Shown here piece by piece: positions 33,367-41,000 of a stretch of DNA of 53,600 nucleotides. A program made the position numbers and the translations under genes. Position 1 is the stretch's first letter, and every line of letters begins with the position of its first letter. The DNA is taken from positions 1 to 53,600 of the forward strand of contig JAKAHR010000023.1 in NCBI GenBank assembly GCA_021825365.1, in the 5' to 3' direction. The notes under the pieces were generated by a model. It was not told where the DNA came from. It worked only from the letters and a program-made list of their open reading frames with translations, and did no database searches. This DNA is from Nitrospirota bacterium (GTDB lineage: Bacteria; Nitrospirota; Thermodesulfovibrionia; Thermodesulfovibrionales; UBA6898).

Positions 33367-34451
33367 TCCAGTTCCCTGAATCCAAAGGGTTTTATCAGAA
33401 TACGCACCGCGAGATCGCCCGGAAGAAGAGAGGGGTCAAAAGAAGAGGCTCCGGTCATCAGCACAATCTGCGAGTCCCTGAGGAGAGGCGCATGGTTACG
33501 GATGAAGGATACGCCGTCCATCCTGGGCATGAGATAGTCGACCATGATCAGGTCGAAACGCCTTTCCCTGAGAAGCGGCAACGCTGCAGCAGGGTCCAAA
33601 ACACGGACCGATTCATACCCCAGGTGGGTCATCATCTCTGCGGTCACCTTTCCGGACATCTCCTCATCATCGATGATGAGTGCTGAGCGCTGATCTGAAA
33701 CGGCATCGCCTTCGGATTCTCCACCCGCAATGCCGGCCCCAGGCGAACCTCCGACTTCCGCCAGGGGCAGTTCCATGATGAAGCTCACACCTTCTCCTCC
33801 CGCTACCATTACTTTCCCCCCCTGCGCTTCGATATTCCTGTTGAGGGTATACCATCCCGGACCCATGCCTTTGCCGATCGCGCCGAAAAACTGTTTCAGG
33901 GGGTCTTGTCCCCCGAACATCAGCATCCCCGGTCCCTCTACCGCCATGCTGATACGTATTACCTGCGCATCAGGCCTGCTTGCAAGGGTTATCCCGGCGG
34001 CGCCGGGAGAACTGATAAATAGCTGAAGGGCGTTGAGAAGGCCGATATAAAAGGCCTGCTGGAGCTGAACAGGGCACCCCCGGACCGGGAGCGCGCCCTC
34101 ATGAAAAGAGGTGTAAAGAGGAATATTGCGGGCCCTCAACTGGTAGCTGAAGAGAGAGACAGTCTGCCGAAGAATAGTGGTAACATCCACGGGATCCTCA
34201 GCAGAACCGGCCTTTTTCCTGCTGAGGGCTGCCACCTTGTCGAGCAGGTCCGATACGTGCAGCGCATCAGCGGATACCTTACCGGTATATGCCCTCACGT
34301 TATCCTCGCTGCATGCAGACTGGATCAGGGCCGCGTACCTGATGAGTGCTGACAGGGGGACGCGAACTTCCCTAATCAGGCCCGCCGCAGTCTCTTCAAG
34401 GTCAACAAGGCGATACATCTTCTCCAGATCATCGCCGCTACTGTTCCCCAT
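33339..34451 (-). CDS. Hybrid pseudo-histidine kinase with C-terminal receiver
   Basis: The protein has 370 residues. Residues 10-80 look like the helical dimerisation region of a histidine kinase, with IREVRVPLSAL where H-E-x-R-x-P-L is expected: the phospho-acceptor His is Arg27. Residues 90-230 follow the ATPase fold (GCPVQLQQAFYIGLLNAL; GPGWYTLNRNIEAQGG) but the N, G1 and G2 boxes are degenerate. Residues 255-370 are an intact receiver with D261/D262, phospho-acceptor D305 (IMVDYLMPRMDG) and the Lys in ILIKPFG. It is thus likely a catalytically dead kinase serving as scaffold for a working receiver. AGGGGGA lies 6 nt before the ATG. It overlaps the HDOD gene by 28 nt. Confidence 0.85.
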   Translation of the reverse strand: MGNSSGDDLEKMYRLVDLEETAAGLIREVRVPLSALIRYAALIQSACSEDNVRAYTGKVSADALHVSDLLDKVAALSRKKAGSAEDPVDVTTILRQTVSLFSYQLRARNIPLYTSFHEGALPVRGCPVQLQQAFYIGLLNALQLFISSPGAAGITLASRPDAQVIRISMAVEGPGMLMFGGQDPLKQFFGAIGKGMGPGWYTLNRNIEAQGGKVMVAGGEGVSFIMELPLAEVGGSPGAGIAGGESEGDAVSDQRSALIIDDEEMSGKVTAEMMTHLGYESVRVLDPAAALPLLRERRFDLIMVDYLMPRMDGVSFIRNHAPLLRDSQIVLMTGASSFDPSLLPGDLAVRILIKPFGFRELECLTLETGK

Positions 34452-34683
34452 CCAGTCCCCCTGATAGAATCAGATTTCAACCCAAGAGCCCCGGCAGGAC
34501 CTCATCGCCCCGGCTGACAGGCCCTGTCCCTTAAGAACATAAAAGCATTATATACTTTTTGGCCGCCCTTTGCCGGCGATATTTTTGCCGGACCGTTGAC
34601 GCGGTCTCAACCGCCGCGTATACATCCTTTTCGACATCTTCAGCAGTCTTCTTTAGGGCCGCAGGCCGCGTAGGGGGAAAGCC

Positions 34684-35781
34684 TCATTTACTAAAGAGCT
34701 TCCGGTATTCGCCGTACCCTTCTTTTTCCAAATCCTCTTTCGGCACGAACCGGAGAGCTGCCGAGTTCATGCAATACCTTAGGCTGGTGGGCCTGGGCCC
34801 GTCGTTGAACACGTGGCCCAGATGGGAGTTACCCCTCTTTGACCGCACCTCGGTCCTCCGGGTGAAGAGACTCCAGTCGCTCTTCTCGACAAGATTTTGC
34901 TGCATAAGAGGCTTGGTGAAGCTCGGCCATCCTGTGCCCGAATCATATTTGTCGCCCGAACTGAAAAGTGGCTCTCCAGATACGATATCAACGTAAATCC
35001 CCTCGCGTTTGTTGTCCCAGTATTCATTCCGGAATGCCGGTTCGGTACCGGCGTGCCGTGTCACCTTATACTGCATGGGTGTAAGCCTCTTTTTAAGTTC
35101 CTCATCCGAGGGTTTCATGAAAGACCTCCAATCTGTCCCGGGGCCCTGAAGAACAGGTCCGGCGACTTCCTTGTCATCGCCCCACACCTTGGCGAGGAAC
35201 TGGTCGCGGCCGGAGTTGAAGCGGTAGAATTTGTATCGGACCGGGTTCTTCTTATAGTAGTCCTGATGATATTCCTCCGCAGGGTAGAATGTACCCGCAG
35301 GGAGTATCTCGGTCACGATCGGCTTGGTGAACCTCCGTGATTTCTGCAATTCCACGCGGGACTTCTCGGCAAGCAACTTCTGATTCTGCGTGTGGTAAAA
35401 GATCACGGACCGGTACGGGGATCCGCGGTCAACAAATTGACCGCCTGCGTCCGTAGGGTCGACCTGCCTCCAGAAGACGTGCAGCAGCGTTTCATACGAT
35501 ATTCGTGATGGATCATAACTGACCTCCACCGCCTCCACGTGACCCGTCGTGCCCGCAGATACCTCTTTATAGGAAGGGTTGACCTTAAAGCCTCCGGTAT
35601 ACCCGGAGACGACTGATTCGACCCCGGGGAGTTTTTCGAAGGGGGGCTCCATGCACCAGAAACATCCTCCCGCAAAGGTCGCTTTTTCGAGCGGAACGGC
35701 CGCTGAACCGGATACTCCTCCGGCGATAGTGGCAAAAACACCAATCAGAATCGATAGATATATGATCGTACGCATTGTCAT
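34684..35781 (-). CDS. msrAB: Exported bifunctional methionine sulfoxide reductase MsrA-MsrB
   Basis: A signal peptide ([20 protein letters not shown]) precedes an MsrA domain with [13 protein letters not shown] (catalytic Cys in GCFW) and an MsrB domain with [12 protein letters not shown] and the catalytic Cys in [11 protein letters not shown]. It repairs both epimers of methionine sulfoxide in periplasmic proteins. The two CxxC zinc pairs usual in MsrB are absent ([25 protein letters not shown]), so the MsrB part is of the zinc-free type. GAGGAG lies just before the ATG at 35781; an ATG at 35775 is as likely. Confidence 0.93.
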   Translation of the reverse strand: MTMRTIIYLSILIGVFATIAGGVSGSAAVPLEKATFAGGCFWCMEPPFEKLPGVESVVSGYTGGFKVNPSYKEVSAGTTGHVEAVEVSYDPSRISYETLLHVFWRQVDPTDAGGQFVDRGSPYRSVIFYHTQNQKLLAEKSRVELQKSRRFTKPIVTEILPAGTFYPAEEYHQDYYKKNPVRYKFYRFNSGRDQFLAKVWGDDKEVAGPVLQGPGTDWRSFMKPSDEELKKRLTPMQYKVTRHAGTEPAFRNEYWDNKREGIYVDIVSGEPLFSSGDKYDSGTGWPSFTKPLMQQNLVEKSDWSLFTRRTEVRSKRGNSHLGHVFNDGPRPTSLRYCMNSAALRFVPKEDLEKEGYGEYRKLFSK

Positions 35782-35841
35782 CACTCCTCTGATTTTAGAG
35801 TACTCCGTGAAGATGAATAAGATATGAAGGGGATGATGAGG

Positions 35842-38388
35842 TCAGCGGCGGGAAGGGCTGCCTTTCCTGGTCCTTTGGGTCGGGGGGGCATTCCAGGGGT
35901 CTTCAGGCCACGGATGCCGGGGATAGCGGCCTTTCAGTTCTTTCTTTACCTGTTGATAGCCCGAATTCCAGAACCCCTTGAGGTCACGCGTGATTTGGAC
36001 CGGCCTGCGGGCAGGAGAAAGGAGATGAAGCAGCACCTTGACCCTGCCGCCCGCGATTTCAGGCGTGTCCGCCAGTCCGAACATCTCCTGCAGTTTGACA
36101 GCGAGGACAGGGAGATCTCCGGCTGCATAGTCAAGGCGGATGCTGCTGCCGCTCGGAACGGACAGGACCGCCGGCGCCCTCTCTTCCAGGAGCAGAGACT
36201 GATGCCGGGAAAGACAGGCCCGGAGGGCGGGGAGGATATCGAGGGACGCTATCGCCTGGCTGGTACGCAGCCCTCGGAGCCGGGGCTGAAGCCATTCCTC
36301 CGGGCGTGTCATGAGGCGGCCGTTCGAAAGGTCGGGCCAGGACTCCTCCGGAAAGGTTCTCTTCATCAGCATGACCCGGCCCTGGAACTGGACCGCTTCC
36401 CTGCTGAAGGTGATCATGCCGGGGTCCGACCGGATGGCATCGCAGAGGAGCGAGATCGTTTCCTCGTCAGACGGAGTGAATGGCCTGGAGGAAAGGGATA
36501 TTTCGCCCAGCCGCTCCTCAAGGGTAGCGACGATCCTTTTCTGTCTCCTGTCCCATTCGATCTTCCTGAGTGCGGTGATGCGTTCCGGCAACTCCTGGCG
36601 TATCAGCTCCTCTGTCACCGCTGCCGCAACATGCACCCTGCCTTCAGCCTTCTCGCCTGCATCGACGTTGAGGGCTATGATAAAGGGACTCGCCTCCACG
36701 CTGCCGGAAGACATAAGCCTCACTCCTCTCCCTTGGGAAAGGACAAAACGGCCTCCCCCCTCCACTCTCTGCATGGCGATCCTGTCGGGAAAGGCGCAGA
36801 GGAGCAGTCTGGATACGGCATCGTAGTCCGGAGGTCTTCTCTTTCCCTGTCGCTGCCGTCCTTCCGGCATCAATCGCCTCAGCTGCTGCGCTGTCCGTTC
36901 AACAGCGCGGAGGGCCCACTTGTCTGTTCCGGCGGGGGCCTCCCGGGCGGTCCGAAAGAAGTGAAGGATTTCGAGCCTGGTAAGTATATCCGGATCAGAT
37001 GCTCTGACTTCAGGGCGGTCCGGTCTCTCACGGAGGATTATCTCGCGCTCTGAAAGGAGGGCCGCAAGGTCGGCCCCTGTTTCTGCGCAACCCAGTTCTC
37101 CGGCCCTGACCATCATCCTGCCGAGGCGGGGAGTAAGCGGCAGGCCGGCCATCGTTCGTCCGACAGGGGTAACGGACAGGGAGGCGTCGAGTGCACCCAG
37201 GCCGGAGAGAAGTCTCACCGCGGAATCCCATGCTGCTGCGGGCGGACCGTCGAGCCATGAAAGGAGAGACGGATCTTTCACGCCCCAGACAGCAAGTTCC
37301 AGCGCCAGAGACGAAAGGTCAGAGACGAGTATCTCTGCCGGTGAAAAGGGCATCAGGGACTGGTAGGTGGCGCGGCTGTAAAGGCGAAAGCAGACTCCCG
37401 GCCCGAGGCGTCCGGCCCGGCCTTTCCTCTGGTCCGCTGATGCCTTTGAAACGGGGACCGTGATCAGCCGGTTCATGCCGCTTGACGCATCATGCTGGAG
37501 CCTCCGTGTCAGTCCGCTGTCAACGACAGCCTTCACGCCCTCGATGGTAAGGCTTGTTTCAGCGATATTTGTGGCGAGCACAACCTTCCTGCCTTCAGAG
37601 GGGAGTATCGCCCTTTCCTGCTCCTCAAAGGGCAGGTCGCCGTAGAGCGGATGGAGAGCGAACTTCCGGTCTGCAGCCCCCGTCAGAGGCAGGAGGGCCT
37701 CGGAGCATCGGTGTATTTCTCCTGAACCCGGCAGAAAAACGAGGATGTCCCCGGTCGTCTCCTTCATTGCCGCCGATACCGCTTCAACCACCCGTACCGT
37801 GAGGGGCTTCTGCCTGTCCGGGAGGTAACGCTCCTCAACGTCAAAGGACCTGCCCGCTGAGGAGACGACAGGAGCGCCATCAAGGAGCGAGGCGATCGGG
37901 CCGCAGTCGAGGGTTGCCGACATGACGAGGATCTGCAGGTCTTCCCGCAGGTTTCTCCGGACATCGAGACACAGGGCAAGGGCGAGGTCTGCATGGAGGC
38001 TTCTCTCGTGGAATTCATCGAAGATGACCATGCCGATACCCTCGAGTCCGGGGTCTTTCTGGATGCGCCGGGTGAGGATACCTTCGGTGACAACCTCAAT
38101 CCGGGTCTTTTCTGTCACACGGCTGTCGAACCGTATGGTGTACCCGACAGTCCCGCCTGTCTCCTCGCCGAGCGTATGGGCCATCCAGCGGGCTGCCGAG
38201 ACGGCGGCTATTCTCCTGGGTTCAAGCATGATGATGCGGCCGGAGCCGGCCGGAATTGCCTCCAGCAGGGCGAGCGGCACACGGGTCGTCTTTCCCGCGC
38301 CTGCAGGGGCCTGCAGGACGACCGATCTGCTCCTGAGCACGGCGTCTTTCAGGCTGGGGAGTATTTCATCAATAGGAAGGGATCTCAT
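35842..38388 (-). CDS. hrpB: ATP-dependent RNA helicase HrpB
   Basis: This 848-residue DEAH/RHA-type helicase has Walker A APAGAGKTTRVPL near 27, the DEFH box in VIFDEFHERSLHADL, motif III SATLD, VLATNIAETSLTIEGV, and QRKGRAGRLGPGVCFRLYS, followed by the long HrpB-specific C-terminal domain (PRLGRMMVRAGELG; LPEELIRQELP-like region; final basic tail). Length and order fit HrpB closely. Its cellular role is not well defined; it is probably an RNA helicase. It is transcribed leftward, ending about 60 bp from the msrAB start. Confidence 0.95.
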   Translation of the reverse strand: MRSLPIDEILPSLKDAVLRSRSVVLQAPAGAGKTTRVPLALLEAIPAGSGRIIMLEPRRIAAVSAARWMAHTLGEETGGTVGYTIRFDSRVTEKTRIEVVTEGILTRRIQKDPGLEGIGMVIFDEFHERSLHADLALALCLDVRRNLREDLQILVMSATLDCGPIASLLDGAPVVSSAGRSFDVEERYLPDRQKPLTVRVVEAVSAAMKETTGDILVFLPGSGEIHRCSEALLPLTGAADRKFALHPLYGDLPFEEQERAILPSEGRKVVLATNIAETSLTIEGVKAVVDSGLTRRLQHDASSGMNRLITVPVSKASADQRKGRAGRLGPGVCFRLYSRATYQSLMPFSPAEILVSDLSSLALELAVWGVKDPSLLSWLDGPPAAAWDSAVRLLSGLGALDASLSVTPVGRTMAGLPLTPRLGRMMVRAGELGCAETGADLAALLSEREIILRERPDRPEVRASDPDILTRLEILHFFRTAREAPAGTDKWALRAVERTAQQLRRLMPEGRQRQGKRRPPDYDAVSRLLLCAFPDRIAMQRVEGGGRFVLSQGRGVRLMSSGSVEASPFIIALNVDAGEKAEGRVHVAAAVTEELIRQELPERITALRKIEWDRRQKRIVATLEERLGEISLSSRPFTPSDEETISLLCDAIRSDPGMITFSREAVQFQGRVMLMKRTFPEESWPDLSNGRLMTRPEEWLQPRLRGLRTSQAIASLDILPALRACLSRHQSLLLEERAPAVLSVPSGSSIRLDYAAGDLPVLAVKLQEMFGLADTPEIAGGRVKVLLHLLSPARRPVQITRDLKGFWNSGYQQVKKELKGRYPRHPWPEDPWNAPPTQRTRKGSPSRR

Positions 38389-38419
38389 CCGGAAGATATG
38401 CAGCCGATACGTGCGGGTA

Positions 38420-38695
38420 TCACGGCCCCATCAGACCCATGGTCTTCAGTTCGAAGAGGCCAAGCCGCTCAAGGGCCTCGTCGCGCGAGTTGCCGCAGAA
38501 TTCTTCTGTTGCGTGAAAGGACTCGCAGACCTTCGGCCGTTCCGGGTCTTCATATATATCGCAAAGGTATTCGACGTTAAGATGGACGCACCGCGCCCCG
38601 GCAGGCTTGCCCAGCGGCATCCCGGGGATGGCAGAGGAGATGGAAGGGGCGATGCAGCACGCCCCGCACCCCTTACGACACGGCATATCCTTCAT
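38420..38695 (-). CDS. YkgJ-type cysteine-cluster protein
   Basis: The 91-residue protein is read from the ATG at 38695. It begins MKDMPCRKGCGACC and later has ARCVHLNVEYLCDIYEDPERPKVCESF and EFCGNS, the Fe-S or zinc-binding cysteine pattern of the YkgJ/CxxCxxCC family, in a short form. The function is unknown, though members often accompany modification enzymes. Longer in-frame extensions are rejected because a TATACT -10 lies 6 nt before this ATG. There is no ribosome site, so the mRNA is probably leaderless. The stop lies 31 nt from hrpB, so the two may be co-transcribed. Confidence 0.85.
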   Translation of the reverse strand: MKDMPCRKGCGACCIAPSISSAIPGMPLGKPAGARCVHLNVEYLCDIYEDPERPKVCESFHATEEFCGNSRDEALERLGLFELKTMGLMGP

Positions 38696-38701
38696 GGTGA
38701 C

Positions 38702-38707
38702 AGTATA
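38702..38707 (-). promoter_or_regulatory. -10 box, leaderless start of the YkgJ-type gene
   Basis: TATACT on the minus strand ends 6 nt before the ATG at 38695; no Shine-Dalgarno sequence intervenes. Confidence 0.5.
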
Positions 38708-38863
38708 CCTTACTCTTGTAAACCAAAGAGTGCGGCATGCATAAAAAGCCCCTATATGGCGGCAGCAAACGCCGGGGCCGGATGAACCGGTCAGGTTTCC
38801 CCGAAGTGACGGGCCACGACCATGGCCTGACAATAATATTGTCACACGTGAGGCGTCATCGAG

Positions 38864-38869
38864 TATAAT
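38864..38869 (+). promoter_or_regulatory. -10 box (TATAAT) of the GroES-H1 fusion gene
   Basis: A consensus TATAAT lies 46 bp before the ATG; a TTGTCA at 38839-38844 is a possible -35 with a long 19-nt spacer. No CIRCE element is present, unlike at htpG. Confidence 0.5.
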
Positions 38870-38915
38870 TAGGTACGTAATTATCGTTAAACTTCTTTTT
38901 TTGGAGGAATAGTCC

Positions 38916-39740
38916 ATGGGGTTGAAGCCACTTCAAGACTGGGTTTTGATCAGCAGGGCCGAACCTGAAGAAAAGACAGCGGGCGGCATCATTATCCCCG
39001 AGACGACGAAGGACAAGCCGGCAGAGGGCGTTGTTTTGGCAGTAGGTCCGGGGAGGTTCAAGAAGGAAAAGGGCAAAAAGGAAAAGAAGTTTGTCCCGAC
39101 CGTCCTGAAACCCGGCCAGAAGGTTATGTTCATTGAATATATGGCAAAAGACATAGACCTGGGCGATAAGGAGATCACCCTTATCAGGGAAGACGATATC
39201 CTGGGGACTGTCGAGGGGAGCAGCGAACTGGAGGTGAAGCCCCACTACCATATCGAGACAAAGAAAGACCGTCCGCCGATGGTGCAGGAGAAGCCGAGAG
39301 AAGAGAAGAAGGAGCCGGCAGTGCAGGTGCAGGAAAAGGCGCCGGAGCCACCAAAGGCTGTCGCAGTTCCCCGGACTTCGAAGAAGGCTGCAAAGAGATC
39401 CGTGAAGAAACCGGCAAAGACGGTGACCGGCACTGTGGCGAAGAAGGCAGCTGCAATCCCGAAGCCTGCCGCAAAAAAGACTTCACCCAAGAAGGTGATT
39501 GCAAAGAAAGCGGTCCCGGAAAAATCTGCTGTAAAGAAGACGGCCCCGAAGAAGGCGGCCGCCAGGAAGATGGCGCCCAGGAAGACGGCTGCAAAGAAAG
39601 CGGTGCCGGGAAAGTCCGCTGTGAAGAAGACGGCCCCGAAAAAGGCGGTTGTCAGGAAGACTGCAGTAAAGAAGTCTGCGGCAAGAAAGCCGGCCCCGAA
39701 GAAGGCCGTCTCAAAGATAAAAGCCCGCTCCCGGAAATAG
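38916..39740 (+). CDS. GroES (Cpn10) domain fused to a histone H1-like Lys/Ala tail
   Basis: The protein has 274 residues. Residues 1-98 are a co-chaperonin domain: LKPLQDWVLISRAEPEEKTAGG, then the mobile loop GGIIIP, KPAEGVVLAVGPG, LKPGQKVMFIEYMAKDIDL and ITLIREDDILGTVE. A Lys-rich insert (FKKEKGKKEKKF) sits in the roof loop. After PHYHIET comes an acidic/Pro linker (about 110-150) and then about 120 residues of KKAA, PKKA and RKTA repeats, like the C-terminal tail of histone H1 or bacterial AlgP/Hc1 proteins. Such tails bind DNA or RNA. The start is ATG with TTGGAGG 8 nt upstream. There is no groEL nearby. A Cpn10 that carries a nucleic-acid-binding tail is unusual. Confidence 0.9.
   Translation: MGLKPLQDWVLISRAEPEEKTAGGIIIPETTKDKPAEGVVLAVGPGRFKKEKGKKEKKFVPTVLKPGQKVMFIEYMAKDIDLGDKEITLIREDDILGTVEGSSELEVKPHYHIETKKDRPPMVQEKPREEKKEPAVQVQEKAPEPPKAVAVPRTSKKAAKRSVKKPAKTVTGTVAKKAAAIPKPAAKKTSPKKVIAKKAVPEKSAVKKTAPKKAAARKMAPRKTAAKKAVPGKSAVKKTAPKKAVVRKTAVKKSAARKPAPKKAVSKIKARSRK
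39501..39658 (+). repeat. 90-nt-period direct repeat in the H1-like tail
   Basis: The segment starting GCAAAGAAAGCGGT at 39501 recurs at 39591 with few changes over about 68 bp, encoding AKKAVPxKSAVKKTAPKKA twice. It shows that the tail grew by tandem duplication. Confidence 0.8.
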
Positions 39741-39746
39741 GTGAAT

Positions 39747-39788
39747 ACCTGAGAGGCCGGTCTCCCGCCTCTCAGGTCTCATCTTTTT
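39747..39788. terminator. Bidirectional terminator between two convergent genes
   Basis: ACCTGAGAGGC (39747-39757) pairs with GCCTCTCAGGT (39767-39777), followed by CTCATCTTTTT. It lies 6 nt after the GroES-H1 stop and overlaps the end of the convergent PAS gene. Confidence 0.75.
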
Positions 39789-40623
39789 CGTTCAGGATGT
39801 CCTTGAGGTCTTCATCAAAGGTCTTGACGCATTCAGGACAGATGCCGTGGGTAAAGGACGCGTCCGTGTGTTCGGTGAGATAGATATCGACCTTTTTCCA
39901 TGAGCCTGCCTCGTCCCGAATCCTGTTGCACCAGGCGCACATGGGGAGGAGGCCCCTGAGGGTCTTTATGTTCTCGATCGCCTCCTGCAGTTCCGTGATC
40001 AGCCGCTCCCTGTCTTCCTCGGCAAGCTGACGTTCATGTATCTCCCTCTTGAGCTGCAGGTTTGCCTCAGCCATGGCGGCTGTGCGCTCCCTGACCAGCC
40101 ATTCGAGATGGTCGCGGTGCACCTGGAGCTCCTCTTCAACGCGCTTGCGCCGGGTGATGTCTCTGACAATATGGACCAGCCCGGTGAAATTCCCGTGCCG
40201 GTCAAAACGGGGGATGGCGCGTATCTCTATGAACATCTTCAGATGTGGTTCGTAACTCTCGAAGGAGACGGGCTGCCCTGTCTGAAAACACGAGCAACTG
40301 GGGCACCCCTCCGGCGGGGACTCGCTGCCATGGTAATACCGGAAGCACTTCACTCCGCCGGTGTCCAACCGGGGAAGTCCGAAGATGTGCTTCGCAGCTT
40401 TATTCGCATCAATGATATTGAAATCCACGTCGTGGATGGTGACCATGTCGGTGATTGTGTCAAAGACGTCCTTCCATTCATGCTCAGCCCGTATGACCTG
40501 CCGGGCCAGCTGCAGTTCCAGCAGGTTGGCTTTGTGGCGTGCGAGATGGCTCCCTGCGTTCCTCAGGCCCCGAAGAAACGCGATGGCCGGTCTTACGTTG
40601 CTTTTTATAAAGTTATTCATCAT
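39772..40623 (-). CDS. PAS sensor with coiled coil and C-terminal zinc-ribbon-like domain
   Basis: The protein has 283 residues. A helical lead is followed by one PAS domain (about 50-160; DVFDTITDMVTIHDVDFNII ... VHIVRDITRRK) with an unusual Cys cluster CPSCSCF in it. A coiled coil follows (about 160-220), then the module LPMCAWCNRIRDEAGSWKK ... FTHGICPECVKT, with CxxC at about 229-232 and CPEC near 260. This CxxC/CPxC module is common at the end of PAS proteins in these lineages and probably binds zinc or transmits signal. There is no kinase or cyclase domain. Upstream lies a phased TTAA array with an extended -10 promoter. Confidence 0.88.
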   Translation of the reverse strand: MMNNFIKSNVRPAIAFLRGLRNAGSHLARHKANLLELQLARQVIRAEHEWKDVFDTITDMVTIHDVDFNIIDANKAAKHIFGLPRLDTGGVKCFRYYHGSESPPEGCPSCSCFQTGQPVSFESYEPHLKMFIEIRAIPRFDRHGNFTGLVHIVRDITRRKRVEEELQVHRDHLEWLVRERTAAMAEANLQLKREIHERQLAEEDRERLITELQEAIENIKTLRGLLPMCAWCNRIRDEAGSWKKVDIYLTEHTDASFTHGICPECVKTFDEDLKDILNEKDET

Positions 40624-40656
40624 ATCAGCGGGCTACCCGGTTCAGGCTTTGATAGA

Positions 40657-40710
40657 CTTATACCATGCTGATATTAAGAGGGCATTAAGGGAAGGTTAAC
40701 TCTTCTTAAT
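40657..40710 (-). promoter_or_regulatory. Extended -10 promoter with four phased TTAA activator sites
   Basis: On the minus strand, TGGTATAAG (ending 40657) is an extended -10 for the PAS gene. TTAA elements begin at 40674, 40685, 40696 and 40706 (plus coordinates), spaced 11, 11 and 10 bp, covering about -24 to -60. Direct repeats at one helical turn in place of a -35 are the pattern of OmpR/PhoB-type regulators; the sequence recalls the TTAACA repeats of PhoP. Confidence 0.55.
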
Positions 40711-40901
40711 GACAGGAATAACAGTCTGGGTCCCGAAGCGGGGACATACCTGAAAGCGCGTTGGATTTGACTGTCGTCGCCTGCAGATATCGTCCCGAAA
40801 CGCGCGACTCTGTCGACCCTCATCATGTTCCATGATATAGTGGTACTAGCCAAGGTGCATAGCGGATTTTCGTCCGGCCAACCGCCGGAACCGAGGGGGC
40901 G

Positions 40902-41000
40902 ATGAATATCATGAAGCGGATCATCGGACAGGAGCCTCCGGGAAGGGATTTTGCCCTGCCCGAAGCTCACGGGGCGGCAAAAGAAGCACATGATGAATAA
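40902..41000 (+). CDS. Possible 32-residue upstream frame overlapping the adenine deaminase start
   Basis: ATG at 40902 has GAGGGGGC immediately upstream, a better ribosome site than the deaminase has. The stop (40998-41000) lies a few bases beyond the deaminase ATG codons, in another frame. The peptide begins MNIMKRIIGQEPPGRDF. It could be a coupling leader, or the old N-terminus of the enzyme split off by a frameshift. A TATAGT -10 lies at 40836-40841. Confidence 0.4.
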   Translation: MNIMKRIIGQEPPGRDFALPEAHGAAKEAHDE

